Shown here piece after piece: positions 1 through 12,664 of a stretch of 64,000 bases of DNA (position 1 is the first letter of the stretch; every line of letters starts with the position of its first letter). The DNA is taken from the NCBI GenBank assembly GCA_019914945.1, contig CM034106.1:12586501-12650500 (forward strand). Direction: 5' to 3'. The notes beneath the pieces were generated by a model. It did not search any database. It saw nothing but the letters and a program-made list of their open reading frames with translations, and was not told the origin of the DNA. The DNA is from Typha latifolia. Its lineage: Eukaryota; Streptophyta; Magnoliopsida; Poales; Typhaceae. Position numbers and translations under genes: made by a program.

Positions 1-1553
1 ATGTGGCACAAGAGCTCTTACAGAAAAAGAAGAAAAAAAAAAAGTACCTCCAATTTCTACACTGAGCTATAATAACGTGATTAATCTGTTTTTTGGGATG
101 CATATGCATAACTGTTGGCACATTGTGGATCCTCCCAGCGACCTTATATTCCATACATCAAGATCAAACATGCTAGATGGTGGAAAAGAGGGAGACAGAA
201 AGAATATGTGATATCAATATTTCTCCCCATTATTTTCAACACAAAGTAGTCACTTTTTAAAGGTCAACTGTGTTACAAAAATTTATTTTCAAAAACATAT
301 AATAGTAAGAAAATTTTGATCCTGTAGTCATTTCCAGAGAAATAGTAGTCATGTTTTCCTTCAATTAAAAATTAGTCATGATTTCCTTGATAATGGCTTC
401 CAATCTTCAAATTATAGGTATAAATTATAACCAATAAGTGCAATTTAGCAACTAGTTGTTTACACCAACTATTTAATCAGATCAACATGGCTCTTGCTTA
501 GACTCAATATTGTTAATACTCCACGGGGTCCAATTTTACCTGAAGAAGATGCACCAAGATGCATTCTAGAAAACTGTAACTTCAATCATAGGAACTGCAA
601 GCTAGTCAACCAAATCCAACTTTTCTATTAACTTTTCCAAACCAATACTTCTGATGTACCTCATGCATAGACAAATAGAAGTCTGACTAAATTTATTACA
701 AAAGTGCCTCAGTACAAGGGGACAACACCGTAATTATAAAGCTTGGATCACTGGATCAATAATACTCTATCATCCAATGATATATCAAGCAACAAATTAG
801 AAATACGTGTGATTAAATTAAGTTGTAACTGAAAGAAGGAAAAAGAAAAGATAAGAAAAAGCTCCGAATTGGCCCATATGGTCATATCATTCTAGTGCAC
901 CCTCGGCACTGATACAAGAGGAGCATGGGCATACAGCTCATAGCAAGAACATAAAGTTGCAACGACTACTATCAAACCTGTATCATAATGCCAATTCAGC
1001 ATGAAAATTCCAGCCTAATATTTCCCTAATTGGCAACAAGTGCCAAAATACAGACACCCAGACTGTTCTATGACACAGGGTTGTACAATTCTAAGCCAAT
1101 CTTCAGGAACAATGTAGAACTTATCAGCATATTAACATATGTTAGCACAGTAGTATCTAAATTCCAATCAAATAAAATAATAGTTTATCAAACTTACAAT
1201 CTGTAGTAATATATATAAGAAGTATGGCTATATCAACCAAAGCCAACTAGTCCAAGGTACTGACTGGGTCTTGCCTATAGAAGGAACTAGGAAGCCTCCA
1301 CCCAGAATACTGCTTCCTCATAGGCTCATACACTATAGCATCAACTAAACAGTGTCTTGCATAGATTTCTAAGAGGCCATCTAGTGACAAAATGTGCTTG
1401 GATGAACCAAGAAGATGTCTAGAAGGTAATGATAAATCAAAGAACTAAGTGCACCTCAAGTGTCTACCTAGATAAACTAGATATTATCATGGAAAACAGT
1501 ATCAGCCAATATATGTTCTTGCGTACATTTTAAGAGTACAAACAAAAGCAAAC
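1..1553 (-). other. Intron of VPS13 reaching the window edge
   Basis: No VPS13 exon is recognisable here although the protein must continue. The donor after exon 18 is GT at 1553-1552. One stop-to-stop open frame on the minus strand (1250-1444, 65 codons, no initiating Met) has protein-like composition but matches nothing I know in VPS13; see findings. Confidence 0.7.
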
Positions 1554-4500
1554 CTTCCATGTCAGAAGAGACAACCATCCCTCAAAGTCGGCGAGATTCC
1601 ATGGATGAACAACATCTGGGTTCATGGTATCCTTGTCCTCAAAGATCTTTGCAACTTGCATTAACCTGTGATAGCGAGCTGGAGAAAAATGGAATCCAAG
1701 CGAAGGCAACCGTATAGCAAGTCTTGTTGAAGGATAAAAAGGAACTTCTGATTGGTTCTACAGAAAAATGAAGGAAAAGTTAGACCTTTCATAAGGTAAT
1801 AATATACCAGGATAGAACAGCACCAAATGAAGGAGACCTGCTGAAGCTTTACAACAATTCCACACTTATCAATAACTGGCAAAAAATTGCTACTTGCTGG
1901 TTCCTTAGAACCCACTTCAGCAGATGCTTCACTCCAGCGGTAGTTACCATCCACCAGGAATGCTGAGACGTCACTCAACACCATATTAAACTGCAAATAT
2001 ATGTCCTCTTCCTCTGAAGAATTCGAGTCACAGAAGTCCTGAATGTATAAATGAGATTAGTAACAGATATCATACATTAACTACAAACATTTACAACAAC
2101 AAAGAGGTCAAATTTATGACACCTGCGTACGCAGCAGGAAAGTTCCCAAATCAAGCAAAAGCTTCGTCTCGTGGAAACCATCTGGGCAAAATTTGGTTGG
2201 AATGGTAATCTTGGGGGCAGCAATATCCAGGTCTAGAGAAAACCTACAAAAGTAGCTCATGTGCATGAGATAGACCAGGCAAACGTAAAGTATACCAGGC
2301 CAGAGAGATTACAGTAAGATAACTAACATTCAAAGAAGAGCAAAGTGTTTGAAACTTAAATGAGAGATATTGCATTGCATAGACAAAATATCTGCAAAAA
2401 ATTTTTTACAAACAACTTCTATATATTTGTGAAAGGAAAGCATGCAAAGAGAAACACAAAGAGACATGCACCAAGACTAGAAGGATATAGCCAAACCTAC
2501 AGAACGGCAAAAGTAGAAGCCACGACTGTTAGAAGTTCTGTCCAAAAAAATGGATGTTCTGCAGTTATTGCAGTTCTGCAGTTATTGCAGTGAGGCAAAG
2601 CAAGTTTTATCATAAGGAGCAATATAATAAAGAACATTACATCAAAAGGTCCACACAATGGGTTTCCCACTAGACAGATAGTATTTCCACTCAAGATATA
2701 ACTTTGGGCTTCATTGCGAGTAGGGTTTATAGTCTATACCAAATTGATCTACCATATGCCATATTAACCAGAAACTTGTCTGACCTTCAAACTAGTCTAC
2801 TTTTTAACATTCACCAGACCATACAACTCCATCATAATAAAGCCTAGAATTATACTAAATTACAAACAGAAAAGATAGATTCATAACATGATTTTAAAAG
2901 TCAATTCTCAACAAAGAAACATTGAAGGTTCATTAAAGTTTTTATCATATTTTATATGACACAGAACATAAGAAAAAGTCCAATTACTTAAACAGTAACT
3001 TTTAGGAAAGAACTTTTACATATATATTTCACTTTTTTTATGATGTTCGTCAATAGAGCAGCTCACTACTTATTCAAATTTACACATTGTAAGAAAGGAT
3101 GGCCGTGCCGACTGGTATGCACCCATGCTGGTCGGCACGGCCACATGCCGAGCCGTGTCGGTCTAGCACGGTATGTGGAGCCGTTTTTTAATAAAAAATT
3201 CTTACACATACATATTCAATATCCATATCGTATCATAGGAGAATTATAAAATTTTTATTTATATAAAGAATATGTGAGACGTTACAACTAGCAATCCTAC
3301 TAGTGGATGAGTTTTAAAGATTATTGACAGTATTTAATACAGCATTCTTGTATATTTTTGTGCCAAGCAAATGATGTCTTTAATTCTCCTCGTCATACTA
3401 CTTTTAATTAGATGTTGATTTTAATTGTTAAACTATTATCAATTAATATTATGTTAAATGTTATTATGTGTTCAATTATATTATGGAGTCTTCAATCATA
3501 TTACGGAGTGTTCAGTCGTAAATATTAGTTTTAATGAATGTATTCAATCATATTATGTATTGAATAATATTTATATTTAACTATTATTTTATCTTTAATC
3601 AAATTAGTTATTTAGAAATATAATCTAAAAATAGAGCACTATAATGTAGGTTTTAAAATATATACATTTAAACTAAAAATTAAAGATTGACATGCCAAAG
3701 ACCCAAAAACATATCTAAATATCCTAAAAATTTATGAAGAATATTATAAATGCGCGCCACTCACACGCCGAGGCGTGCCAAGGCATGCCGATGGTGACAT
3801 GGCCATTGTTGATTGTAAGTATATTTCATTCAATTTAAGTAGGATCAAACATAATAGAATTTCATACAAACCTGGGCTGATCCTTTAACGCACGTGTCAC
3901 TTGCTGTTGAGCGGTGCGTCTAACTTCATCAATTGTCATCTTCATATGGCATAGGAATAAGGCAATCAATAAACATCAGTATATTTAGAGTATATATATA
4001 TATTTGAGTAATAATATGGATACCTGCATAGCAGCTACAGTCCCCAAAGCTAGACTCTGGCTAATATCGGAGGTGCTCTTAAAGAAAGCAACAATTTGAT
4101 CAATGGATTCCTTTAGGTACTGTTACAATGACCAAGAAACCAATTGATGACCAGAATTCACATTAAATTATAACCATATGGACGTAGACTACAATAGAGT
4201 AACATACAGTCACATAACATGGAGAAGCTTTAGCAACAAAACTCCAGTCAACTTGGGAATCCAAAGGCTTGTAGGAGAAGACTCCAACAAATGAATCAGC
4301 TGCAGTAGCACTCTGTTACATGGAAGACAGAGAAGGTAGAAATAGAAAAGAATGAGAGTAAAGCTTATTAAAGATCAAAATGCATTTTCATTATATCAAA
4401 AAATCTGCATTTAAAAGCAATGAGAAAATCAAACCTCGGCAAGAAGACCATACGGAGATGACAATCGATATGATCCCAACTTCAGATCAAAAGTTTTGGC

Positions 4501-7500
4501 CTCTGTATATGTGTTAAGGTTACAAAGAAACTCTTCACAGGATAAGTCAGCAAGGCACTCCACACCCTCAATGATGAGCTTTGATGCATTATGTTTCATA
4601 CGTACTTCCAATGAAAACTGAATTAAATTTTTATCTTGAAAACTCAATACGTACTCATCAGAGTTTTCCTTATAGCCAATGACCTTGTTTAGACGTTCCC
4701 AGTCTTCCTCAGCGAAACCCTTGAATTCAGTTTCCTCCTTTGCCGACCCAGTCCTGGAGGGAAATGGAACTTATTTGAGAAAATTGTGTTTCCATCAGGA
4801 CAGCTTGGGATTTTGTTTGTTAGGAATTAGAATTTCAAAAAAAAAATACCTATTACATAAAACTCAACACTAAATAATAAGAAGTCAATTGTAAAAGGAG
4901 TGTAGTATCAACCATCCAAATGACCACCAGGATCTCTTGGGGTTTTGTTTAGGATATAGATCAGATCGTGCTGACTGCTCCACAAGTTTGTGTGCTAACA
5001 TCCTGTACAAAAAAGGGTAGAGATGTTATTGAAGGAAGGGTACCAGGTTAAGGAGAAGCAAAGCTTATAACTACAGGGGCACCACAAGCTCTATGATCCC
5101 TCTAGTCAGAAACTTGAAAAAATGACGTAAAATTGTCAGGGTTAAAAATGCAGAAAACAAAAGTTGCCGCAAGCCTGCAACACTTGCCAAACATGGATTT
5201 TTCCAATATAAATGTACAGCACTCACTTTTACAGTATTCAGTATTTAGGTACTCCACAGACCACAAAAACTATCTTTGCCTTAATGCATCTTTCTAGAAG
5301 CCTTGCCTCAAGAAACAAACCTTCAGACAACCTACAAGCCTTCAGATATGTCTTAAATTATAGAACCTGAGTGATATGTGATGTCCTGAACACGAGCATT
5401 TCAAACTTCAAAGGAACCAGAAAGAGGGGGGGGACAAGACTCCCAAACTTTGCAAAGGAAAGGGTTTGAATTCCTCAGGGTATATACAACAACAGAAATG
5501 CAGAAGTGCATTCTTCAAGGAGTTCAGGTAATAAGGTAATATTATCTGAAAGAAAATCAAACAATGGAATCACATATTCTAATAATCAAAATTTACTATT
5601 TTTTTTCTCCCGCAGAGAAGAGGATAGCAATCACTTCTCACAAAGTTTTTTCACAAAGTTTCTTAAAGAAACATATCCGGATGTTTTTTATGACAATTAG
5701 GAAATGAGCTGCTATCCTGTTACCTCCACTGCAGAATAACTTCAATATCAAGCTGATGATCAAGATTCTTTATCTCCTCGTTGTCATCCACTATCAAACG
5801 GCTCAAGTCGGATTTCAGGAGAGAAGCATAGAGAGATATGTACTTCTTTCTAAGCTTTGCATACCGCAATACTTGTTCCCATGATAGCTTCCCACTGTAT
5901 CCATAAAAATGTATTATCAAAAAATGAGAAAATTGAATACAATCGTTAAACGAAAGAAATTTTCCAATAAATAATTAAGGTTAACAGGACAACAAATTTA
6001 CCCCCATGACTTACCAACATGAAGTAAAATCATACATTCCACAGAACAATAATGGTTTATAGAAGGAATCATCTTAAAATGCATGAAGCCATTAGATGTA
6101 TTGATCCAAATTAAGCGAGCAAGTAGAACAATATCACAGACCATTACAATTTACAGTCAATCTCTGAAATAACAATGACAAAGTAGTCGAACCATTTTTC
6201 AACTGAGAACCTACTACAGCCAGAACTTCCGCAGTTAAAAAAGACGAATGGACAAACCATTTTCAGCTGCAAATGCTGCATATTACCCAACCCAAAATAA
6301 GTTTACCAGTTATAATCAAATGTTTTCTTCCTATATGGAGATAGTTCTGTTTCCTGTTAGATTTGAAAACAGAATAGAGATGCAAAACAAAGTAAAGACT
6401 AAAGACACTTGCATACCTTGCCTTCTTCATTTCGTCAGTCACCACCTTATATGCATACTTCCACCAAGACTTTGGATCAGACTTTACTAGTGCAGGTGGA
6501 CGATAATGGGCATATTTTAGACGTTGGTTAAAAGCAGAAAAATTATCGACCATCTTCATAATGTCCCTGTATCCATCCTGCATTTGCAAGACAGGATTAT
6601 CAAACTCATAAAGTTGCTCAAAGAATCAGAAATTTAAGGGTAGAATGAGAAGAGACCTTTGACAAGGACAATGTAACATTATCCAAATTGACTGCCGCTT
6701 TCTGCAGTGCCTGTTGTGTACTTTTGGATTCAGCTAGCCGCATCTTTGTGTACTTCGCATTGCCAGTCACTGGTTCCAACATGTAAATATGTTCTTCTGA
6801 AAAAGCATTTAAGTCTCCACCGTCTTCTTTCCCAAGTTCAAATATCTGAAGCACATTGTCCCAAAACCGAAACATAAGCTGATTCAGTATTGCTCAGAAG
6901 TTTGGCAGTTTGGCCACCTTGTCCCAAACCCAAGAGAGAAATACCTGACACCACTCTGAAGGAAGTAAATCCTCCCAGGGTTTATCCACCTTCCATGGAC
7001 TACTATCAGAATCAAAATATACAGCTAGACGCTGAAGTTCCACAGACTGCAAAATGTCTAAGGATAAGTTACCAAAGGTGTCTAAACATAAGCAAAGCAT
7101 ATATAACACCTTATGCTACACCAAAGAGCACGGCTAATTAATATTTAATTAAGTGTTACACCTTCTGCATGATACTAAAAGGCCGAGTTAGGTGGAAACA
7201 TACGTTAAAGGACCCAGACAGAAAAACAGAAGAAAATAAACCTTCTGGATTCGATCCAAATCTCCCCCAGTGACAAATGTTTCCTTTCCAGAATCATCAA
7301 CAGTTACCGCAGAAAGCTTGGCAAGTGTCAAACCTGCTGCAAATGGGTGGCCAGGATTGCTACAAAAAACAAGTCAAAATGCTTCTATATACACTAAAAC
7401 AATACTAAGAAGCAGCTGAAAGAGTACCTCTCTATGTCTTCGTATCTTATATGGATATTGGTAATTGAGAGCTTGAGATTTCCAATAATTGTGTTAATCA

Positions 7501-9846
7501 ACGATCCAAGCCATGAGGCATTCTTCAACAACGACAAATATATACCAGTTAAAAAAGGACAACTTCATTAGCCTAAATCTCATAACTAAAGCACAATGGA
7601 TCATTTAAAGAGGCAAATATCAACAATAAAGAGAAGGCATGCTTCTTAGTAGTAAGCCACTTTCTCATTTATTGCAAGAAACAAAAACATTGAGCCAAGA
7701 CTGTCAGCTTTATGACCAGCTAATGGCTCGACATCAACCACCAGAAACTGGTACCAAATTTTGTAAAGAAAAGAGCAAGACAAAACCTTGCTCCGAAACC
7801 TACAAGACCAACAAGAAGGTAAGGCAACTTCTTCTCAACATACCTTTACATACTTGTTTTTTAACAAACTAAAATTAGAGTACATCATCCTAACCAAACA
7901 ATAAACGTATAAGTTAGAGCAACGATGGCCATGCCAATGGCACGTTTCGTGCCACCATCGTGAAACACATTTGACATATTTTTAATAAAAAAATTAGGAT
8001 ATTTAGATATATTTTTGGGTCTTCGGCATATCAATCTTTAATTTTTTATTTAAATATATGTATTAAAATATATTCTTTTTATTTTTTTTATAAGTGACCT
8101 ATTTTATTAAAGATAAAACAATAGCTATATATAAATATTATTCAACACATAATATGATTGAATACATTCATAAAAACTAATATTAATTATTAAACACTCC
8201 ATAATATAATTTATGAGAGCTTTAGAGGCATTTAAAAGAGTTGATGGATAAATAAGAAAAAGACAAAAAAAATAAGATTAGATGACAAAATATGAGTTAA
8301 CTATTTGATTTGATTAAATATTAGAGAATGACAAAAGAAAATTAGACATGAGTTGTTATTCCTAAAGTTGATTAATGATGATTGATGAAAATAAGAAAAA
8401 TATGTCATATCATGTTTGCTAAGAAAATAACTAAAGTTGATTTTATAATAATTGATGGAAAATAGAAAAAGAAATTAAAAAAAAAGCTTCATCTGGGCGC
8501 CGAAACCGGCACAAAGTCGTCGGACCGGCACAGCCATCCTTGAGTTAGGGTACTCTATTCTTTTGTCATAAGAGAGTTATCAATCTGATAACCATATACT
8601 GTCGAGGGAAAGAGGGGCGGGATGTGGAGGGAGTGTGCTTTCCTCATTTGAAAGTACCACAATGTAAAGTAAATCTTAAATCTTGAAGAACTTAGAGAAA
8701 GAAAAATAAAATAATTATTTGAATTCCCTTGCCAAAAAGGTTTGGGGTATAGGAACCTACTGAAAGAAGATTATAAGCAACATGTTAAAAACGAGCAGTA
8801 ATGCCATATTGTCAATCTAAAGAATTCATAATACATACTTTACAATATCAAAAAGGCAAGTTGTTAGGCGCACCATTTCAGATTTCAGCTGCTGCTGGCT
8901 CTCCAGTAGCTTCATTTCCAACTCCTTTTGCAAAAGCAGGAACGGAAAATACAATACATTATCCCAAACTCAATAACGTAAGGTGAATGTAAAGAGAAAC
9001 AAAATCCAAATTTCTTACCCTCACTTTAGTCTTCTTAGCTTCTTGGAGAGCATCTTCACTATGACCCTCAACTTTTGTCGCAGGTTCCGCTAAAATGAGA
9101 ATACGATCAAGATAAACTAAAACTGGTTCCTGCCCTAATCTGCTCCACGGAACCTGAATGACAGCCAATATAGCCAATCACTAGTGCACTGTACAGCCTG
9201 TGATAAGTTCTCTTGATAGCAGGTAGTTATCACAAACCTTAAGCCTCACGGATCCAAGAAATCCCGCCTTAACTCTCACAGGCAAATTCAAGGCATTTAG
9301 TGCTTCTGGCCTCAACTGCATGTTTGTTAGTTCTACATCACCTGCACAAAATCCAGAGTAAGCAATAACGACTGATCAAGAACCCTATGAGATTACTCCA
9401 CTGGACCGGTAAGATCCAAAAGGCATCAAATTCTTGCATCCAAATAGACGAAACACCATCCGGAAATTTCAGGCCGAAACTACCATCAACATAACAATAA
9501 ATTTCAATCCAAAAATACAGTCAGCAATCACGAGAGGTCAACACGGACAACTCAAGAAACAATGGCGGGATGAGGAAATTTAACTGCATCTTGGCCGTAA
9601 TTGACGGATTTCGAGCAAATTTTGACATCAGGAAACACGAAGGGCGTCAACAAACTGGGATCGCGATCGTAGTCTACGGTTTGCAAACCTCAGAGACGAA
9701 TCAATGTGCAGAGGAAGAAAGAGGGGGAGAGGAGCGCTAGGTTTTGTACCTTTCCAGACACTAATCTTGAGAGCTTCTTTGTTAAGCCCCCGGACGTAGT
9801 TGCCGAGATACTTCTGGAGGAAGAAGGCGACCTGGTCCTCCAACAT
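1554..9846 (-). CDS. VPS13: VPS13-like intermembrane lipid-transfer protein, N-terminal part (gene continues beyond the left edge)
   Basis: Plant VPS13 proteins are very large (about 4,000 residues) bridge-like lipid carriers at membrane contact sites. I see 18 coding exons, in order: 9750-9846, 9238-9341, 9019-9153, 8874-8924, 7428-7522, 7242-7359, 6945-7046, 6657-6845, 6417-6577, 5724-5894, 4913-5002, 4435-4753, 4208-4312, 4024-4119, 3872-3939, 2123-2243, 1838-2038 and 1554-1757. All junctions are GT-AG and keep phase, giving 809 codons. The start (ATG at 9846) opens MLEDQVAFFLQKYLGNYV, the family's N-terminal chorein motif. Further hallmarks are VPWSRLGQEPVLVYLDRI (exon 3), SWLGSLINTIIGNLKLSI (exon 5), DEDWERLNKVIGYKE-like text in exon 12 and RLPSLGFHFSPARYHRLMQV (exon 18). 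The next family segment, a PH-like domain, is not visible in bases 1-1553, so an intron of at least 1.5 kb lies there. Two introns carry MITEs. Identification is very secure; individual splice sites are slightly less so. Confidence 0.95.
2557..2590. repeat. Two perfect copies of a 17-bp tandem repeat in a VPS13 intron
   Basis: The unit TTCTGCAGTTATTGCAG occurs twice head to tail, at 2557-2573 and 2574-2590. It lies between exons 15 and 16 and has no evident function. Confidence 0.9.
3094..3811 (+). mobile_element. hAT-like non-autonomous DNA transposon (MITE), copy 1, in a VPS13 intron
   Basis: A 718-bp segment flanked by a perfect 8-bp direct repeat, ATTGTAAG (3086-3093 and 3812-3819). The left end reads AAAGGATGGCCGTGCC; the complement of the right end reads CAACAATGGCCATGTC, so the terminal inverted repeats are imperfect. 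Ends are GC-rich and the core is AT-rich and non-coding, as in MITEs. The 8-bp duplication points to the hAT superfamily (inference). Next to the left end are subterminal inverted repeats (3101-3113 and 3130-3142). The right-hand part (about 3660-3740) matches the reverse complement of 7980-8050 in copy 2. It sits in the 1.6-kb intron between VPS13 exons 15 and 16. Confidence 0.8.
7920..8542 (-). mobile_element. hAT-like MITE, copy 2, inverted relative to copy 1, in a VPS13 intron
   Basis: A 623-bp segment with terminal inverted repeats: the left end is CAACGATGGCCATGCC and the complement of the right end is CAAGGATGGCTGTGCC. The flanking 8-bp duplication has one mismatch (AGTTAGAG at 7912-7919, AGTTAGGG at 8543-8550), suggesting an older insertion than copy 1. 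The interior has no coding capacity. The block at 7980-8050 is the reverse complement of the block near the right end of copy 1, so the two are the same family in opposite orientation. It occupies the intron between VPS13 exons 4 and 5. Confidence 0.8.
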
Positions 9847-12075
9847 CTTCGATTCCTTCGGTATCCTGCTATCGTCTTCCCAAATGCCTACCAAGTAGGA
9901 ATCAGACGAGAGAGGAGAAGAGAAAGCGAGAGAAGAGTTTGGGTTCTTTTCTCTGCGCTCCACGTTACCACGTAAGTAACGAGACCGAGAACGCGATCGC
10001 GTAGTCGCTAGAAAGAAAGAAGAGGGACTAAGAAGAGTTCGAATGGCGGAATAGCCCTTGTAATTGATGGTGATTTCCTTCGTATACCATTTTCAGTTCC
10101 ACATTTGTCCATTTGCGTTGGGGTCAAGCTTTTACTCTTTGTTCCGCAATTAGTAGTAAATTGTGTACGCGTCCGTACGGAATCCCTAATTGCCCCCAAC
10201 CTTTTCTTAAGGCTTAAGCCCCTCCTAATAGAAATGCAACATATTTATAATATAAAAGGGTTATCGTGAATAATTTTGTTGCTACTAAGCATCTCAAAAG
10301 AAAGGGTTGTCATGAAAAATGGACAGCTATATTCGACGTGGAACTATCTCAAATCCCCAATTACTAAATTTATAATAGTCCCACTTGAGACAAAAACAAA
10401 TAGCTGAAGGTCAAATTTGTAATTTCCGTATTACAGCAGGGGTAATATGAATAAGATCCTATTTGATCCGTTATCCCCCGAGCTCGCAACGTTTTAGTCG
10501 GCGTTGCTTTAGCGCGAACTGCCACGTGGAGCAACTACCAGTGTCCACGTAGACCTTCAGTTTCGGATACTTGCATCAGGCCCGAGCTGCAAGAGTACGG
10601 CGCCGTGATCAATAAGGTATTTTGCATGAATAACCTCCAGAGAAGATTTATTTGCATATGTTCCTTTTTTAATTTCGTAGTTGTCTTCGTATCCTTCAAA
10701 ATCTATGGATTTTGCAGTGAAATCCTTGTGAATTTTTTTTTCAAATGAAGTATTTTGAGAATATGTATGCAAATATTAATTTCAAGAGGGTACGGTTGCA
10801 AATAATAAAAGATTTTAGAAGGGTTACAGAAATCGTTGATACAATTTGTGGGCCTTCTTCGTTTATTAAGGAAGAAGACGTTGGATTGGATCAGCACAAT
10901 TAAACTGTGGCCCAATAAATACCAAAGGGCATAAAGATCATGAGAAAGCCCACAAAACTTGGGCTCGTCTACTCCTCATAAGAAAGCCAGGCCCGAAATA
11001 GACTTCCAAAAATATCCAAATTGCAATTTACCTCCTAATCTATATTAAATTAATAAATTGCACATGTCGAGCAAATATCTACCGAGTTGGATGGCCAATG
11101 TCATTTTCTAGTAACATTACTTTGTCTTTGTGGACCAACGACTTGATTTTTTTTTTTTAAGGAAGTATTAAAAATATATATTCTCGATTCCCATCTCTTT
11201 TTTCCATTAGCATAGGGTTTTATTTGCAAATATTCTTTTGTTTTATTCTATTTTTCCAATACAGCTAGCGGCTGACTCAGACAGACGCTTAAGCATGTCA
11301 GAGCACAGTCAGCACACGTGGACCATCTCACCAACCGTTTATTTCCTCTTTAATTTTGGCAGCAATGTGCTCAATTATGTGATAAGGAGTTTATAATTAT
11401 TTCAAGAGGAGTAAATAATTGGGGGAGTGATGGAAGTTGTCTCCTGCTTCCTGGTTGGTGTAATTCAAGGTGGAAATTTCTGACAATAACTATAACAATT
11501 CCTTTTATTTATTGACCAAAAAAATATATTAACTTGCTGAAATTAAAAATAGTGACAGAATTGGACTCACTATGTGAAACCATGGACTTTGCCCATATTA
11601 TTTTGTTCCCATGGAAAGCTAAGTTAACGAACGAACAAAAACGTATGATACGAGACAATACTCCAGAAGAAGAAGAAGAAAATTATTCGTGACAGGTTTT
11701 ATGAAATCGCCATGTTTCTTGTGGCAAGTGCACAGACAAATTATTTTACTATAGCAAAATGAGACACGTTGGCAAAAATGTTGCAAATTTTATTTGCACG
11801 AGAGCTCCTAAAAAAACTTATAACAAGTTCAAAAGCTCCACTAAACCACCACCGGTGCGCTGCCATCTTTTAGGCAGTAGGATGCAAATATGATACAAAT
11901 ACAAAAGGTGTATCTATGCAAACCCCCCCCCCCCTCCTTGATCCTTTGCACATGCGCTCATATTTTACAAACAAAGTCCACAACTATTGTTGCTTGTGCA
12001 AAAGCGCAAATTTTGCTTCTCTTTTAGCTGTCATTTCCTGGGTCTCTTTGCAAATTTTGATCGTCTTCCTTCCAT
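9847..12075. other. Intergenic: VPS13 5' flank and FLZ 3' flank
   Basis: The VPS13 5' UTR and promoter should lie just right of 9846. A CACGTGG G-box occurs at 10522-10528 and a TCCACGT element about 20 bp further on. The rest is AT-rich, with a poly-C run at about 11926-11935. No gene is recognised. Confidence 0.6.
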
Positions 12076-12627
12076 CTACCAAGCTTCCACGGCGTCAGCC
12101 AAGACTGGTATCTTTTGCGACTCCGGAGAGCTTTGCTTCACCTGCTGCTCTTTTCTAGACGAGACCTTCAAAGATTGGTGTTTTTTCTCCGACTCCTCCG
12201 CCTCGTCCATCTCAATCTGCTCTTGCCTACACTCCTCGCTACAGAACGGCGTGCCTCCTCTGCTCAAAACCAACAAACCAAACTCAATAAATTGAAAAGA
12301 ATTTTTTTTTTGCAGAAAGACCCACTTCCAAATCTTTAATCCCAAGTGGGATTTTTACCTGTACATAAAGATGTCCCTGCTGCTACTCAGGGTCTTCTTG
12401 CATAAGAAGCAAGCGTGGAGGAAGTAGCGGGGCTCCTCGTCGTCGAAGGAGTCGTAGAAGAAGGTGGGAGGAGCCGCCATGGTTCTCTTATGGGCACAAG
12501 ATGGGGTGAAGGCGAATGGGTTCACAGCGCTTCTAGAGAAGCCTGCCTCCAGATCCGAGGTAGAAAGAGACCCAGAAGAGGAGGAGGAAGAAGGAGAAGA
12601 TGAAGAAGAGAAGGAAGAGGAGTCCAT
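12076..12627 (-). CDS. FLZ (FCS-like zinc finger, DUF581) protein, 150 residues
   Basis: FLZ proteins are small plant adaptors that bind SnRK1 kinase subunits and are tuned by sugar, stress and ABA (family knowledge). Two exons, 12359-12627 and 12076-12259, join in phase (AG|A, Arg90) to give 150 residues. After a Ser-rich N-terminus comes the FLZ finger: Cys73-x2-Cys76-x19-Cys96-x3-Cys100, in the context FLHACFLCKKTL and FCSEECRQEQIEMDEA, which is diagnostic. The intron splits the finger, the usual position in this family. The C-terminal tail is Lys/Glu/Ser-rich. The ATG at 12627 is the first in frame and fits family length. A GTA microsatellite lies just upstream in the 5' leader, and a G-box-rich block lies 0.7-1 kb upstream. 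Confidence 0.93.
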
Positions 12628-12631
12628 GGTT

Positions 12632-12664
<33 letters not shown>
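12632..12664. repeat. (GTA)11 microsatellite in the FLZ 5' leader
   Basis: Eleven GTA units immediately upstream of the FLZ start codon; on the sense strand it is a (TAC)n tract, presumably in the 5' UTR. Confidence 0.9.

Noticed and set aside
9706..9975. 89-codon plus-strand frame over VPS13 exon 1
   Set aside because: Antisense to a well-supported coding exon and leader; no recognisable domain.
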